Assembly: GCA_948567375.1 (NCBI GenBank)
Contig: OX419759.1
Location: 20,428,744-20,492,743, forward strand
Length of the DNA: 64,000 nt
Source: Lunularia cruciata
Lineage: Eukaryota; Streptophyta; Marchantiopsida; Lunulariales; Lunulariaceae
Direction: 5' to 3'
Shown: positions 33,742 through 45,354 of the stretch, one piece after another
Position numbering within the stretch: position 1 is the stretch's first letter
Layout: each line of letters starts with the position of its first letter
The notes under the pieces: generated by a model
The model's input: only the letters and a program-made list of their open reading frames with translations
The model's database searches: none
Told to the model about the DNA's origin: nothing
Made by a program: the position numbers and the translations under genes

Positions 33742-34164
33742 TGTAACAATATGGAGTTTAGCGACGAAGTTAGTCAAGCTTATGAAGTAGATAATAAGAC
33801 AAAATAGCCTAGAATATTCTAGAAGCATCTAAGAAGCTTCTTGGGAAGCTTCCTAACTAGTTAACTTGCGCCCTAAGCAGGTAGCTCCTAGAAGGAAGCT
33901 TCTAGAAGCTTCTAACTAGCTTAGCTTGCACGCCAAGTAGGCGGCTTCTAGAAGGAAGCTTCTTGAGAAGCTTCCTAGTTAACTTGGCTTGCACTCCAAG
34001 AAAGCGGCTCAAGGAAGCTTCTTGAGAAGCTTCAAGGGACTTGTATGCTACCTATAAATACCAAGGCCGAAGCTCATGCTAGGCATTCGGAGTTTTCCCT
34101 CATTCAAGTGTCCCAATGTGAGCTTCCATTCTCCTATTTCTCTCCTCGGTTTTGGTCTTTTACA
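33742..34164 (+). repeat. Element B 3' LTR
   Basis: 423 bp, differing from the 5' LTR at five positions (for example CGAGC to CAAGC near 33776 and AGCTTC to AGCTCC near 33885). It is followed by the TTTAC target duplication. Confidence 0.95.
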
Positions 34165-34169
34165 TTTAC
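34165..34169. repeat. Target-site duplication of element B (right)
   Basis: TTTAC, identical to 28517-28521. Confidence 0.93.
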
Positions 34170-37100
34170 GAACTTGGGTATCAAGTGGGAGAGGGAGGTT
34201 ACTAGAGGATAGCATGACTTTATCACCGACTTCAAAGGTGAGATCTCAACGATGGTGGTCCGCATATTGTTTTTGGCGATTCTGAGCAACAAGGAGGTGA
34301 GACTTGGCTTGTTGGAGAGATTGGGATATAGTGGTCAAGAATGTGGAAGTATGAGGAACCTGAGATGGAAGGGGAGCGAGAAGAGAATCTGGAACAAGCA
34401 GATCTTGGCCAAAATTGAGAAAGAAAGGAGAGAATCCGGTGCTTGCCTATTCGGAATTGTTGTAGGCAAATTTGGCAACGGCAAGACATTCATCCCAATT
34501 GGTATGGTGGACATTGACAAAGGCACACAACATATCCTCCAATGTATGATTTGCACGTTTGGTTTGTCCATCAGTTTGAGGATGATAGGCCATGGACAAA
34601 GCAAGCTTGGGGCCGAGTATCTGAAAGAGTGCTTGCCAAAACTTCCCAGTAAAGTGAGGATCACGGTCAGAGATGAGTACGCGTGGCATTCCATGATGCT
34701 TGAAGACATTGTCGAAGTAGATTTGCACTAAGGTTGGAACATCCACGGTATCACAGGTTGGTGCCAAGTGGATTTGCTTACTAAGCTTATCCACAAACAC
34801 CATGATGGCGGTGTGTCCTTGTTTTGTCTTTGGCAAGGATGTGATGAGATCCAAGCTCACATGCTCCCAACGAGCTAATGGAACTGCAAGCGGTTGAAGG
34901 AGTCTACCCGGCTTCTGGTTGCTGGCCTTGTTACGTTGGCAGCTCTCACATGATCGGACAAATTCTTGAACATCCCGTGTCATGTTGGGCCACCACCATT
35001 GACGTTGGAGGGTACCCAAGGTCTTGTCCACACCCATGTGACCAGCGATGGGTAAATCATGGGCTTCTTGAAGGCGCACAAGTCAAAGATCACCTTTGGC
35101 TGGAATATAGATCCGGTCCGCATGGAATAGAAGGCCTTCCTTGAAGGAGAAGGTGTTGTACTCTTTGTCACCTATTGTTGACCGACCATGTACCATTTGG
35201 AAGAAGGGATCTTGCTATAGAGCTAACCAAAACTCGTTATGAATCTTGGGATCAATTGACACCGTCGTAATTGTTGCCGTGATGAGAGGAAGAGACTTCA
35301 AATCAGGTCGTCGTGATAGAGCATCAGGGATGACATGGAACCGACCTGGTTTGTACTCAAGTTTGATGTCAAACAATTGAAGTTGCTCTTCCCATTGATG
35401 ATGTCGACTCTTCATGTGCTCTAGGTGTAAGGTCTACAACAACGGCTTGTGATTAGTTTGCATGATCACTTGTTTCCCCAAGAGATAATGCCTCCATACC
35501 TTGGTGGCATATACCATTGCAAGTTGTTCCCAATCTCGAGCAGAGTAATTTCCTTCAGCCATATTTAGTCGGCGAGACACAAAGGCAATAGGATGTAGTC
35601 CATTCTGGAAATTCTTGTTGCAACATAGCTCCAATTGCAAAGTTAGAAGCATCAAAATCAACCACACAAGGTAGTTGAGGATCATATGGTTGAAGAATGG
35701 GTCTTGAAGACACCATATGCTTTAACTTCTAGAATGCTTCTTCATGCTTGGTGGTCCATTGGAAGGTCAAGTTCTTTCCCAAGAGGTCAGTCAATGGTGC
35801 AGCCACGTGAGCATAATAGTGGATGAACCGTTGGAAAAAACTGGCCAATCCATTGAATGCTCGTACTTTGGTAGCATCCTTCGGGGTAGGCCAATCAGTA
35901 ATGGCCTTGACCTTCTCTTCTTCTATCTTGATCCCCTCTGATGAGATCTTATGACCCAAGAAGGTAACCTCCTTCTGCCAAAAAGCACACTTTGACTTCT
36001 TGCAATAAAATTTCCACTGTCGTAGTCGTCTTAGGACTTCTCGCACATGATTCATATGTTCTGCCTCTGTCCTACTATAGATTAAGATATCATCTAAGAA
36101 CACTATCACGGACTGATCCAATAGTCCCTCCAACACTAGATGCATCTGATCCATGAAGATTGTTGGAGCATTAGTGAGTCCGAAAGGTAGAACTCTCCAC
36201 TCAAAATGTCCATACCTTGTGCGAAAGGCAGTCTTTTGCATGTCCTCTCCTTCAATAGGAATTTGCCAATAGCCGCTACAAAGATCTAGCTTGGAAAAGT
36301 AGTGTGCTCCACTTAATTGATCAAGTAGGTCATCGATCCGAGGCAAGGGATATGCATTCTTCATGATTTGCTTATTGAGCCCACGGTAATCAATACAAAA
36401 ACAAAGTCCTCCATCCTTCTTTGGAACAAATAGTACCGGTGCTCCCCCACGGAGAGGTACTATGTTGTATGAAATCCTTCTCCAACAACTCTGTAAGTGT
36501 TGTTCGCAACTCCTCCAACTCCTTTGGTGAGAGCCAATAGATTGGTCTACTCACTGGAGTACTCCTTGGCAATAACTCAATCTTGAAGAGCATACCTTGA
36601 TCAGAAGGTAATCCCTTTGGCAGATCATCTGGAAACACATCTGCAAACTCTTGAACTATCCGATCAACCGTTGCTTGATGCGGCACCTGGCCCTCCTCAA
36701 ATTGTTCTTGTGCAATCAGCTTGATCCACACCGGAAATACAGACTTATCTTCCTCCAAAGCTTGCTCTATGGCTGCTTCATTAACAAACTTCCCTTCTTG
36801 GGACTCATCTCTCTTCCAAGCTTGCTCCATGGTTGCCTTCTTGGCAAACTTCCCATCTTGGGACTCATCTTCCTTCCAGATTTGCTCTATGGCTACCTTC
36901 TCAACAAACTTCCCATCTTGGGACTGACTATTATTAGGTGTCTTACTCAGAGGTGCCAGACAACCTAATCAAAAATTCCTACCTTGTTCTTGTACTTGAA
37001 TTTGACGTCGGGTCCAATCAAATTGAACCTTATGACGTTCAAGCCAAGGTAGACCTAGAATGATATCATAGTGTAAAGGTGCCACTACAAACCTCATACA

Positions 37101-37420
37101 CTCCAAATACTCCTTCCCAATCTTGAAGGTAACAAGATGCGAGGTGCGGAATGCAGAACCTTTTCTACCATCCGCCATCATCAAACTACTTCCAATCATT
37201 GGCTTGATAGGAATACCCAATTCCTTTGCTACTTGCATAGATATGCAATTCTCTGAACTTCTAGAATCAACCAAAATCCTACAACCTCGATTAGATATCA
37301 TACCTTGCAAGTGAAGCAAACTTGCATAGGTCTAGCCTTCAATCCCATTGGAACTAATCAAGCTCCTAGTAGGCGGCTTGAAATCTCCTACTGGGATTCT
37401 TTGTTTCCCTGATCATTTTA
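34170..37420 (-). pseudogene. Element A pol (protease to integrase), frameshifted
   Basis: The minus strand reads, from high to low coordinate, the protease (RILVDSRSSENCIS near 37260, where the DSG loop has become DSR), a repeat-bearing linker near 36780-36930, RT with FLDDILIYSRT near 36085, RNase H near 35450-35650, and the integrase finger and core (35079 to 34447). A one-base insertion near 36450 breaks RT, and several stops follow. The last part of pol lies at 28107-28521 beyond element B. The protease Gly-to-Arg change alone would abolish maturation. Confidence 0.88.
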
Positions 37421-38350
37421 TTCCACAAACTCCATCTGGGCAACTTGTCGAGGTCGCCCATTCCTAAGTGGACATTTAGCAATGCAATGTCCAACTTGGT
37501 GATAATAAAAGCAACCTCCATTTTGTCGTAATCTTTCTCTATCTGCTATGCCAAGTGGTCTTTGTTGGATAGCATCAATCTCCATTGGTACCGGTTCCTC
37601 CATTCGTGGTACTGGTAGGTTTTGTGTAGGTCAAGGTTGAGACCAAGTTGTCGCAACTAAGGAATCAAAATGCTCAGCTAATTGCATGGCTTCTTCTACG
37701 TTCTGTGGCTCTTGCATGGTCACCTCCAATCTGGTTCGTGACTTCAATCCTCGCACAAATCGCACGATCCAAAACTTCACCTTCTTGGATATCTGGAATT
37801 TGCATGATGATATTCGGAAATTGTGTGATGTAGCTTTTCATTGAGCCAATCTGCCTCAACTCCGCCAATTTATCTTGTGCAGCTTGGGTGGTATTTATAG
37901 TCTAAAATTGACCAAGTATTGCATCCTTGAATTCTATCCATGTCAAAATTGGTGTAACAATTTGTTGTTCAGCTCTTTCTACTCGGAATTGCCACCAAAG
38001 TTTTGCCATGCCATCCAACTGGCTAGAAGCCAAGAGAATTTGTTTCCGCTCATCTTGAAGATTGGTGGCTTCAAAGTAACGTTCACAGTCAAACACAAAA
38101 TTCTCCACTGTACCTGGAAGATTCTTGCCTTCAAATACCTTGGGTTTCGGAAATCAAATGCGATCTTCTCCATCTTGAACTGGCGCTCTGTCTATCTGTT
38201 CTCATCGTTGTTGGTCTTGTTCATCCAACAATCAAGTAAGATGCTCGATTTGTTGTTGCATTGCAAGGATAACATTTGGTATTGCCGCCATTGCTACTAC
38301 TCTATTCCACTGACCTCAATTTATCTAGTTGATTAACACATAGATATAAC
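37385..38350 (-). pseudogene. Element A gag, decayed
   Basis: Minus-strand gag homologous to that of B. It includes FVFDCERYFEATNLQDERKQ (38040-38108), LWWQFRVERAEQQ, the SYITQFPNIIMQIPDI block near 37800, and a knuckle in which one Cys is Tyr and one His is retained (GCFYYHQVGHCIAKC, near 37480-37525). A CAG-to-TAA change precedes the frameshift site near 37423. It is non-functional. Confidence 0.85.
37403..37409 (-). promoter_or_regulatory. Frameshift heptamer of element A (GGGAAAC)
   Basis: GGGAAAC on the minus strand in the same frame context as element B, followed by a stem CCCAGTAGG/CCTACTAGG (37387-37395 with 37365-37373) containing one C-A mismatch. The loop-downstream pairing keeps 6 of 7 positions. 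Confidence 0.65.
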
Positions 38351-38562
38351 ACGTCCACCGTTCTCCATAAGTTACAACTGGAAGTATCAAGGGTTCCTCT
38401 GACACGGTGATCATATGTAGAAAATCCTGCCCAAAGCGTGAGGTGATGAATTGTGTGAAACAATGCTTTTGTAATATCTAGACATGAAAGTCCCAATGGT
38501 TTGGCGGAAGTGGATTTGGTGGTCCATAAATTCCATCCATCCCATTCTTGTTGTGATACCAA

Positions 38563-38976
38563 TGTAAAAGACCAAAACCAAGGAGAGAAATAGGAGAATG
38601 GAAACTCACATTGGAACACTTGAATGAGGGAAAACTCCGAATGCCTAGCATGAACTTTGGCTTTGGTATTTATAGGTAGCATACAAGGCCCTTGAGAAGC
38701 TTCCTCAAGCCGCTTTCTTAGAGTGCAAGCCAAGTTAACTAGGAAGCTTCTCAAGAAGCTTCCTTCTAGAAGCCGCCTACTTGGCGTGCAAGCTAAGCTA
38801 GTTGGAAGCTTCTAGAAGCTTCCTTCTAGAAGCTACTTACTTAAGGTGCAAGCTAAGCTAACCGGGAAGCTTCCCAAGAAGCTTCCTAGATACTTCTGGA
38901 ATATTCTAGGCTAATTTGTCTTATGTGCTACTTCGTGAGCCTGATTGACTTCATCGCTAAACTCCATATTGTTACA
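38563..38976 (-). repeat. Element A LTR (5' LTR in element orientation)
   Basis: 414 bp, matching 27693-28106 with about 13 differences. The degraded primer binding site lies just below 38563. The heat-shock core is at 38805-38822. It is followed by AAGGT at 38977-38981. Confidence 0.92.
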
Positions 38977-38981
38977 AAGGT
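38977..38981. repeat. Target-site duplication of element A (right)
   Basis: AAGGT, identical to 27688-27692. Confidence 0.9.
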
Positions 38982-40870
38982 GATAGGCCATTGTGTCAAT
39001 TCAATGAAGGATAAGAAAAGACCCAATAAAATGAGGTCTGATTTTCCAAGGGCCAACTAATGTGAGGTTGATTGTGGATAGTCAGACTTGATCTCCAACA
39101 CTAAACTCCATGTCCTATAATATGCATTTTCATATTCTCATTTTTGTGCACTACAACCTATGCTTGGAGTTTTCCACACCTTGTTAAATAACGTCAAATT
39201 TTGTAGCCATTGGGTAGATCTTTACCAAGCTTGAAGGTGTGAAAAGTGCTCTCCATACATAAGGAAGAATGTTGTGACCTATGTGGATGCATTCACTGAA
39301 TTTTGGAGGAAAATTCCATTAGTGGAAGTAAAGTGTCAAACCTTTTTTGCTCCTCTAAGGTGAAGCCCTAGAGCACATCCTCAATAGTGTGATTAGCACA
39401 CTCTATTTGTCCATTAGTTTTTGAATGGTATGTTGTGGACATGGCCAATTTGGTCTTGAAGACATCAAAGAGTGTTCTCCAAAACAAACTAGTGAATTGA
39501 GTACCCCAATAGGTGATGAGCACTCAAGATAGGCCATGGTAAGAAAATACTACACCTAAGTACAATTGAGCTAGTTATGGAGCAATCACGTCCTTGGTTG
39601 TAGGATACATATGAATCATTATGTTGAGTTGGTCTACAAAGATGACAATAGAGTCAAACCTTGAGGTGGTCTTGGGAAATTCACAAACCAGATCCATGCT
39701 GACATGTTCTCAACATTGTATAAGAGTAAGGAGGAGTTGAAGAAGTCCTATAATAGCTTGATTAGAGGCTTTATTTTGTTGATAGAGTAGGTAGATTTAA
39801 ACATACTCCACATTGTGGTTCATCTTGGGCCAATAGTAATGGTATTTGAATGCATCTAAAGTCTTGTCTACTCTAACATGACCTGCAATGGTGGAATCAT
39901 GATATTTTGATAAGATGTTTGTTCTTAGATCTAGGGCATCCAGGATCTATAACTTGCCATTACAAAACTGAGCCCTTTGGTATAGGTTATGCATTTGAAT
40001 AATTGAGTTCTTACAATTTCTAGGTCAATCTTTGTAGCAATAAGAATCCTTGGCCAGAATTTTTGGTTCATCTTGACCTCTACTACCAGATTTTTTACCA
40101 TATGCATTCAAGTGAATGCATTTGCAAGTGCTTCTTGCCTTCCTTATATATGATTGTCATGTTGAACCATTTTTCCCACTCTACCTACCAAATTTATTGA
40201 CAAGATAGATCTTTTTTATCTCAAGGTGGACTAGAGGTTTGTTGGTCTATCTCCACTATAAATGCCTTCTTGCCAAGATAGTGCATAGATTGCTTGGTTG
40301 CAATGAAAATGGCAAACTCTTCTTATTTGGTGGTGTGATAATTGTGTTCTATTGATAATAGCTTTTGAGAGAAATATGCAATTAGGTGCCATCCGTCATT
40401 CTATTCTTATCATATGACTACTCATATTGCTATGCTTGATGTATCTATAGCCAGCTTGATTGGACATTTTGGATCATACCATTTCAAGATTGGTGCATGT
40501 AGTAATGCATCTTTCAACTCTCAAAAGTCCAATTCTTGTATGGTTTCCCATATCCATTTCTTCCCCTTGCCAAGTAGTGTCTTTAGAGGTTGTGTATCCT
40601 TGGAGAAGTCCTTGAAAAATCAACAATAGAACCTTGTCAATCCCAAGAAACTCTTGAGTTGAGTCTAATCTTTTGCAAGATGCACTAATGCTATTAGAAC
40701 TATAACTTTTAGGTATTGCTTGTAGACCTCTAGAAACTAAGCTTGATATCATAGAGATGTTTTTTGGAGACTAATGTTATCTTCTTAGGTCAATCTCACT
40801 TGAATTTACGGTAATCCTCTTAGGCAATCTCTCCAAGTGTTGGAAAAATTCCTTCCATGCCATAAATGGT
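38982..40870 (-). pseudogene. Element C pol remainder (integrase to RT), highly decayed
   Basis: The minus strand retains gypsy integrase and RNase H similarity with many stops. Around 39390-39480 it resembles the HPQT-x-GQ-x-E block, and 40400-40640 resembles the RT-RNase H junction (the DAS block and the F-x-GF-x-RFI-type region). It becomes unrecognisable near 40870. It is the older host of element A, in the same orientation as its LTR at 26763. Confidence 0.65.
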
Positions 40871-43800
40871 ATGAACAAAGTCAAGTTTTGCATCAACTAT
40901 AGTTCATACCAGCTTTCACACAAACACTTGGATGAAACCATCCAACTCAATAATACACACTATACTAGAGTATCACTTGGAGCCTTTAGAGGCTTAATAA
41001 ATCTTGTCTATGTTACACAAAACTATATGACCATATAATATAAGCTTTCAACTAGGTCCACTTCCATGTTAAACTCAAAATTATAACTAATATCTTCCTT
41101 TATTGGGATATAAGACATTGACTAATATTGTGTGTCACTTCTTAAGAGTGGATGTAGTACATAGTGAATCCACTATTTATTCTAGCAAAGTCCATTCTAG
41201 AATTTCCAAAGAACTTCAATACACTGACAACATACCTAAATATAGCAACCATAATCATCAAATTCCACCCCAATGATCCAAATTGTAGCTCCAACAACAA
41301 AGCACCATCTCTTGTTGTTGTCTAAGTACCTTTAACTATGATAATATACTTAGGGAAAGTGCAACCTATTATCTACTATCACAACATGCACACTCTATAA
41401 GTCATCACTTCTTACTTCATCATATAGAAATATAGGTAGTCTAATTGATCATCATCTAGCCTCACTATTGGTAACACAGTAGAGCACCAATAGTCCAAAT
41501 ATCAAGATATCCAAATTAACAAGGCACACAAACAAGAAATAGAGAAATAGTGGAGTCTAATCACAAGTAATACAAACCTTTCAAGTCACAAATATCCAAC
41601 CAAAGCTACTCTCCCACTATTTGGCATTTTGACATAGTCCATCTACTCATATCCCTACTATAATCACTAATGATATAATTAAATATCCTCTCCTAGCTAA
41701 GGATTTGCTTAGATAAATATGAATGCAACTTTACCTAGATCAATTAGCTAAGGAGTATTTCTAGGAACCAAAGGTCTAGGGTGTTAATATAATGGCTAAA
41801 TTGAGCCCTAATAGCCAAAACTTCTCTTCGGCCAAATTCCTAATTCAAGATAGCTAGAATTGGGCCAAAACCTCTATAAATTTGACCAAATCCCTAATTC
41901 AAGATAGATAGATCCAATTCTATAGTTTGTCACATCCAAATCAATGATTTTCTTACATAATCACCTCAAAATCTGCCAATTTCAAATCCCTAATTTGAGT
42001 AGATGAGCATCTCCAAATTTTAGACTCAAGCTAGATCCATAAGCAAAATCTTAAGAAATGAAGCACAACTCAAAAGAAGTGAGCTCTTAGAAACTCCAAT
42101 TTGATGTATATCATTCTCAAGAGAGACAAGAAGTCCACCTTAGTGGCACATATCATGGTACTTATGCTGCAAATGGTGGCTCAAATTGTGCCAAAAAAAC
42201 CCTAATAAGAGCTAAAACCAGTAGGACAAAGGACATTGCTATTAAACAACCACCACCAAGCATTCCATGAGTGGATATTATACCATTGTGACCATTAAAA
42301 TAATCACTCAAACATCTTAGCAAACTAATTGAGATGTTGCAAATGATCTAATAATAATTGCAAAAAAAAATTTTAATATAACACAAGAGAAGCAAGCAAG
42401 GTGAAAAAAACCACCACCAAGCAATCCATGAGCTCTTTGTTATACAATTATGACCATTAAAATAATCACTCAAACACTTAGCAAACTGATTAAGATATTG
42501 CAAATTATGTGATAATAGTTACAAAATTTTTTTATAAAGTATACCTCAAGGAAGGTGAAAAATTTGTATTAATGATATTTTAAGCTTGAGGGATTTCAGA
42601 GCTTCTTCATTTTGATTTTTTTGGATCAATGTAAATGAACTTCTTTGAAAGTACTAATTACTCTCTATTTGGGTGAATTTTTCTTTATTTTTGAATAATA
42701 AATCACAATTTAGAGGATTAACTTTGTGCTGATTAAATAGATTGAGAATCAAATGGCCACCAAGGTAAAATAATCAAATCATGTTAGGGAAGAGATTTCC
42801 TTTGAAATCCAAATGGGTATACTATTAGAGATATTTCTTCAATCCAAGAATTTCTAAGGAGAAGCAAAAATTTTCTATAGACTATATTTCTCTAGCCCAA
42901 GACCCAAGTGCAAGAAGCATAATAAGATTTAAGACAGAGAAGAATTGACATATTCAAGAAGAGAATTTCTATAGATACATGGAATTCTTTGATGTGGTTT
43001 TGATGGAATCAAGTGAGCTTTCTAGCTTTGAATAAATAAAAGAAACTATCTAGTAGTACAAATTAATAGAGGATGTGTATAATGCTATTCTCAAAAATCA
43101 AACTTGAAATTTGGTAAAGTTACCATAAAAGTTATCAATACCAAATAGATTAATAAACTAACATTCAAGTAAGAGGAGAACTTGGTTCAAAGATATTCTC
43201 AATTACCTGGTTAGAACTTTAATAAAACCTTATTACTATGGCTTAATTGAAGACATAATTTGATATTTCTCTATATGCTCAATTTGATTAAAAAGAAAAT
43301 GGATGTAAATAATTCTTCTTATATATATATAGATGAAGAAGAGGCATATGTATATGTTTTAACCATTCTATGTACAAGAGTAAAAAAAAAGGAGAATTCG
43401 ACATTCCAAAGACAATGAAATAATATAATGGAATAATATAGGCAAAATGATTCTTCTACTCTAATCTAAAAAAAGATGTAGTTAGGATTTTGAAACAAGT
43501 AATTTGTATAATTTCAGGAAAGATGTTTTAAACCCTACATAAAACAAGGAATCCCCAAACAATATATGCAAAATATGGAGTAATCAATAAATTAAAAAGA
43601 TCTGATCTTAGAATCTTATTTTGGAATTAATAAGAAATGTACTATTTCTATCTTTATACTTTTGAAAGAGAAGTGGATTGATTACAAAATAGCTTTGTAT
43701 ATCATAGTTCTTCTTGTTGTTGAGTTGTTAGCCACCAATTATTACTTTTTTTTAAGTGTGATATTTAATAAATAGTGAGTATAAAATTTTTTTTGTTAAT

Positions 43801-44966
43801 AGATATCTATGAGGATTAATGAATATTCTCTAATATCTCACAGGTTTCAAAGATATAATATCCATGTGATAATTATTCATAAACATTTATTCGTAATCAT
43901 GTAAATCAATAATTTTCTTTTAGGTTGGTAACTATATTTCTTTCATCTTTCTATCTTCTTTACATTTTAGATCATCATAAAATAATTTTATGATGAAATT
44001 GAAGATTATATCATTTATGAAATGTTACTTCCTTCCATATAATCAATGCATTTTATCTTCATTTACTTAGGTTGAAATCGATCTTACTTTTTTTTCTTTC
44101 TACCCTACATTTAAATGAGATTAGTAATTCATAGATCATTTATAACTAGCGCTTAATACTTCAAAACGGCATATGAATCAATTCTATTCATTTTAGAAGT
44201 AATACCTCTTTTCCTATCATTGTCTTTACTTGCTAGCATGAGATAATCTGAAATCTGAAACATGTTTATGTTACATATACATATCAAGATAAATGTAAAT
44301 TAAGATAAAATGTATATTACATGTGTAAGATATAAATCTTCTTGTTTCTTCTTCCTCAAAACTTCTATTGCCAAAAAGTTTTCTTAATTCTCTAGTAAGC
44401 TAGAGACTTTTCTCCCAATAACCTATAGATTCACTACTATATCGTATTTTGAAAGGATGCAATAGGAAGTTTATGTTTGTTATTGGCTTGTTTACTTTCT
44501 GTTTTTTAAATATATTACCTTGATTCATAGTTTATACTATTAAGTTGTTTGAGTTTATTGCTTTCATTGACGTAGGATCTTGTCGGCTCATTCCTACTAT
44601 CCATTCTTCATTTTGCTCGTCGTTTCCCTTATTATTATTATAAATATAAAATGTAGTATCAAATAGATTGCACCGTATTTGAGGTGTTAAAAGAAGACTG
44701 TTCTGTTCACATTCTTAATCTTACTCATGTAAGAGATGAAATGCATTGATTGGAATCATATAATAAGCAATGCTTGCGTATTGAACTAGTGTAAAATTTC
44801 TATTCGAATCTATTCAATATTCATATATAGTTTGTATGCTTTCTCATGGGGACGTACTGGGGTGTAGAGATGGTCTGGGTTCGTTGATCAATCGATAGTG
44901 AAAATTAGTCGGTCCTATTGTCCGGCAGTGAGTGATTTGGTGGAGGCAGATAGAAATCCTGTCAGC
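40871..44966. other. AT-rich intergenic region, no gene recognised
   Basis: About 4 kb of strongly AT-rich DNA without open frames of note. It contains a tandem duplication at 42250-42552, listed separately, and could hide the missing 5' LTR of element C, which I could not find. Confidence 0.5.
42250..42552. repeat. Imperfect tandem duplication, 161-bp period
   Basis: CCACCACCAAGC(A)TTCCATGAG starts at 42250 and again at 42411. Both are followed by TGACCATTAAAATAATCACTC and GCAAACT(A/G)ATT blocks in the same order. Confidence 0.8.
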
Positions 44967-45123
44967 AGCGATTTGTCTCGTTATGGTGGAGGAAGAAGGA
45001 AGTTCGGATTGAGAAGACCAATTGAAAGTCTTGATCTGACTTTGGCAGCGATTTGTCTCGTTATCGTGGAGGAAGAAGGTTCGGATCGAGCGGACCAGTT
45101 GAAAGTCTCGATCTGACTTTGGC
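44967..45123. repeat. 80-bp tandem duplication upstream of PANB
   Basis: AGCGATTTGTCTCGTTATG starts at 44967 and recurs at 45047, each followed by a GGAGGAAGAAGG...TCTGATCTGACTTTGGC-like sequence. It lies 230 bases or more before the PANB start codon, so it is probably in the 5' leader or promoter. Confidence 0.8.
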
Positions 45124-45354
45124 ACTGTACAGGATCGTGGTCCCGTTTGTCGTCGTGAAAGAATGTGTGGAATTCAATTTGTAGGAGTGTAAGCCCGATC
45201 TGAAGTTTTGATCGGAAGGTTTGGAGGTGAGGAAGTTGGATGAAGGTGGGGATAAGGATTAGAGCGATCTGGAATCGAGTTTTTCTTGCTGGATTGTAGT
45301 CGCACTGGAGGAATTTGGCGAAAGAGGTCAGGGGAGTTGAGGGCTCTTGGAGCT

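Larger units (their letters stand above)
30091..33807 (+). pseudogene. Element B pol: protease, RT, RNase H, integrase, chromodomain
   Basis: A single frame (-1 relative to gag), interrupted by stops at 30937-30939, 31354-31356, 31930-31932 and 32845-32847. Protease: ILVDSGSS at 30235. A linker carries three near-repeats of a KF-x4-AIEQ unit (30590-30750). RT: catalytic FLDDILIYS at 31402-31428. RNase H: VDFDASNFAIG near 31838 and MRTDHKPLLQT near 32038. Integrase: an HHCC finger (H-x3-H...C-x2-C, about 32435-32570) and a DDE core with DLITSLPKT, ISDRDP and TDGQTERANRTLEDM (32648-32975). The chromodomain is at about 33529-33690 (YKVLWKGYPLHDATWEPL). The frame ends at TAG 33805-33807, 66 bases inside the 3' LTR. 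Compared with element A, the TAG at 31354 and the TGA at 31930 are C-to-T changes. Confidence 0.92.
28522..34164 (+). mobile_element. Full-length Ty3/gypsy chromovirus B, 5643 bp
   Basis: Two 423-bp LTRs (28522-28944, 33742-34164) differ at 5 positions by my count (about 1.2%), all transitions. TTTAC duplications flank it. It has a tRNA-iMet-type primer binding site, gag with a CCHC knuckle, a protease-RT-RNase H-integrase-chromodomain pol, and a purine tract before the 3' LTR. It inserted into the integrase region of element A of the same family, in opposite orientation. Four premature stops in gag and four in pol make it non-autonomous, though its cis signals look intact. It is the youngest member of the nest. 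Confidence 0.95.
27693..38976 (-). mobile_element. Ty3/gypsy chromovirus A, minus strand, split by element B
   Basis: Two 414-bp LTRs (27693-28106 and 38563-38976) differ at about 13 positions by my count (about 3%) and are flanked by AAGGT duplications. After removing the nested element B and its extra target copy (28522-34169) the element is about 5636 bp, close to B's 5643 bp. The same gag, protease, RT, RNase H, integrase and chromodomain order is readable on the minus strand, with stops and frameshifts. It is inserted in element C. A and B belong to one family. Confidence 0.92.

Noticed and set aside
27693-38976. One large composite element flanked by inverted copies
   Set aside because: Each LTR pair is in direct orientation with its own exact target duplication, so two separate nested insertions explain it fully.
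45286-45354. Longer PANB start upstream of 45355
   Set aside because: The extension begins at a TTG. The first in-frame ATG is at 45355.
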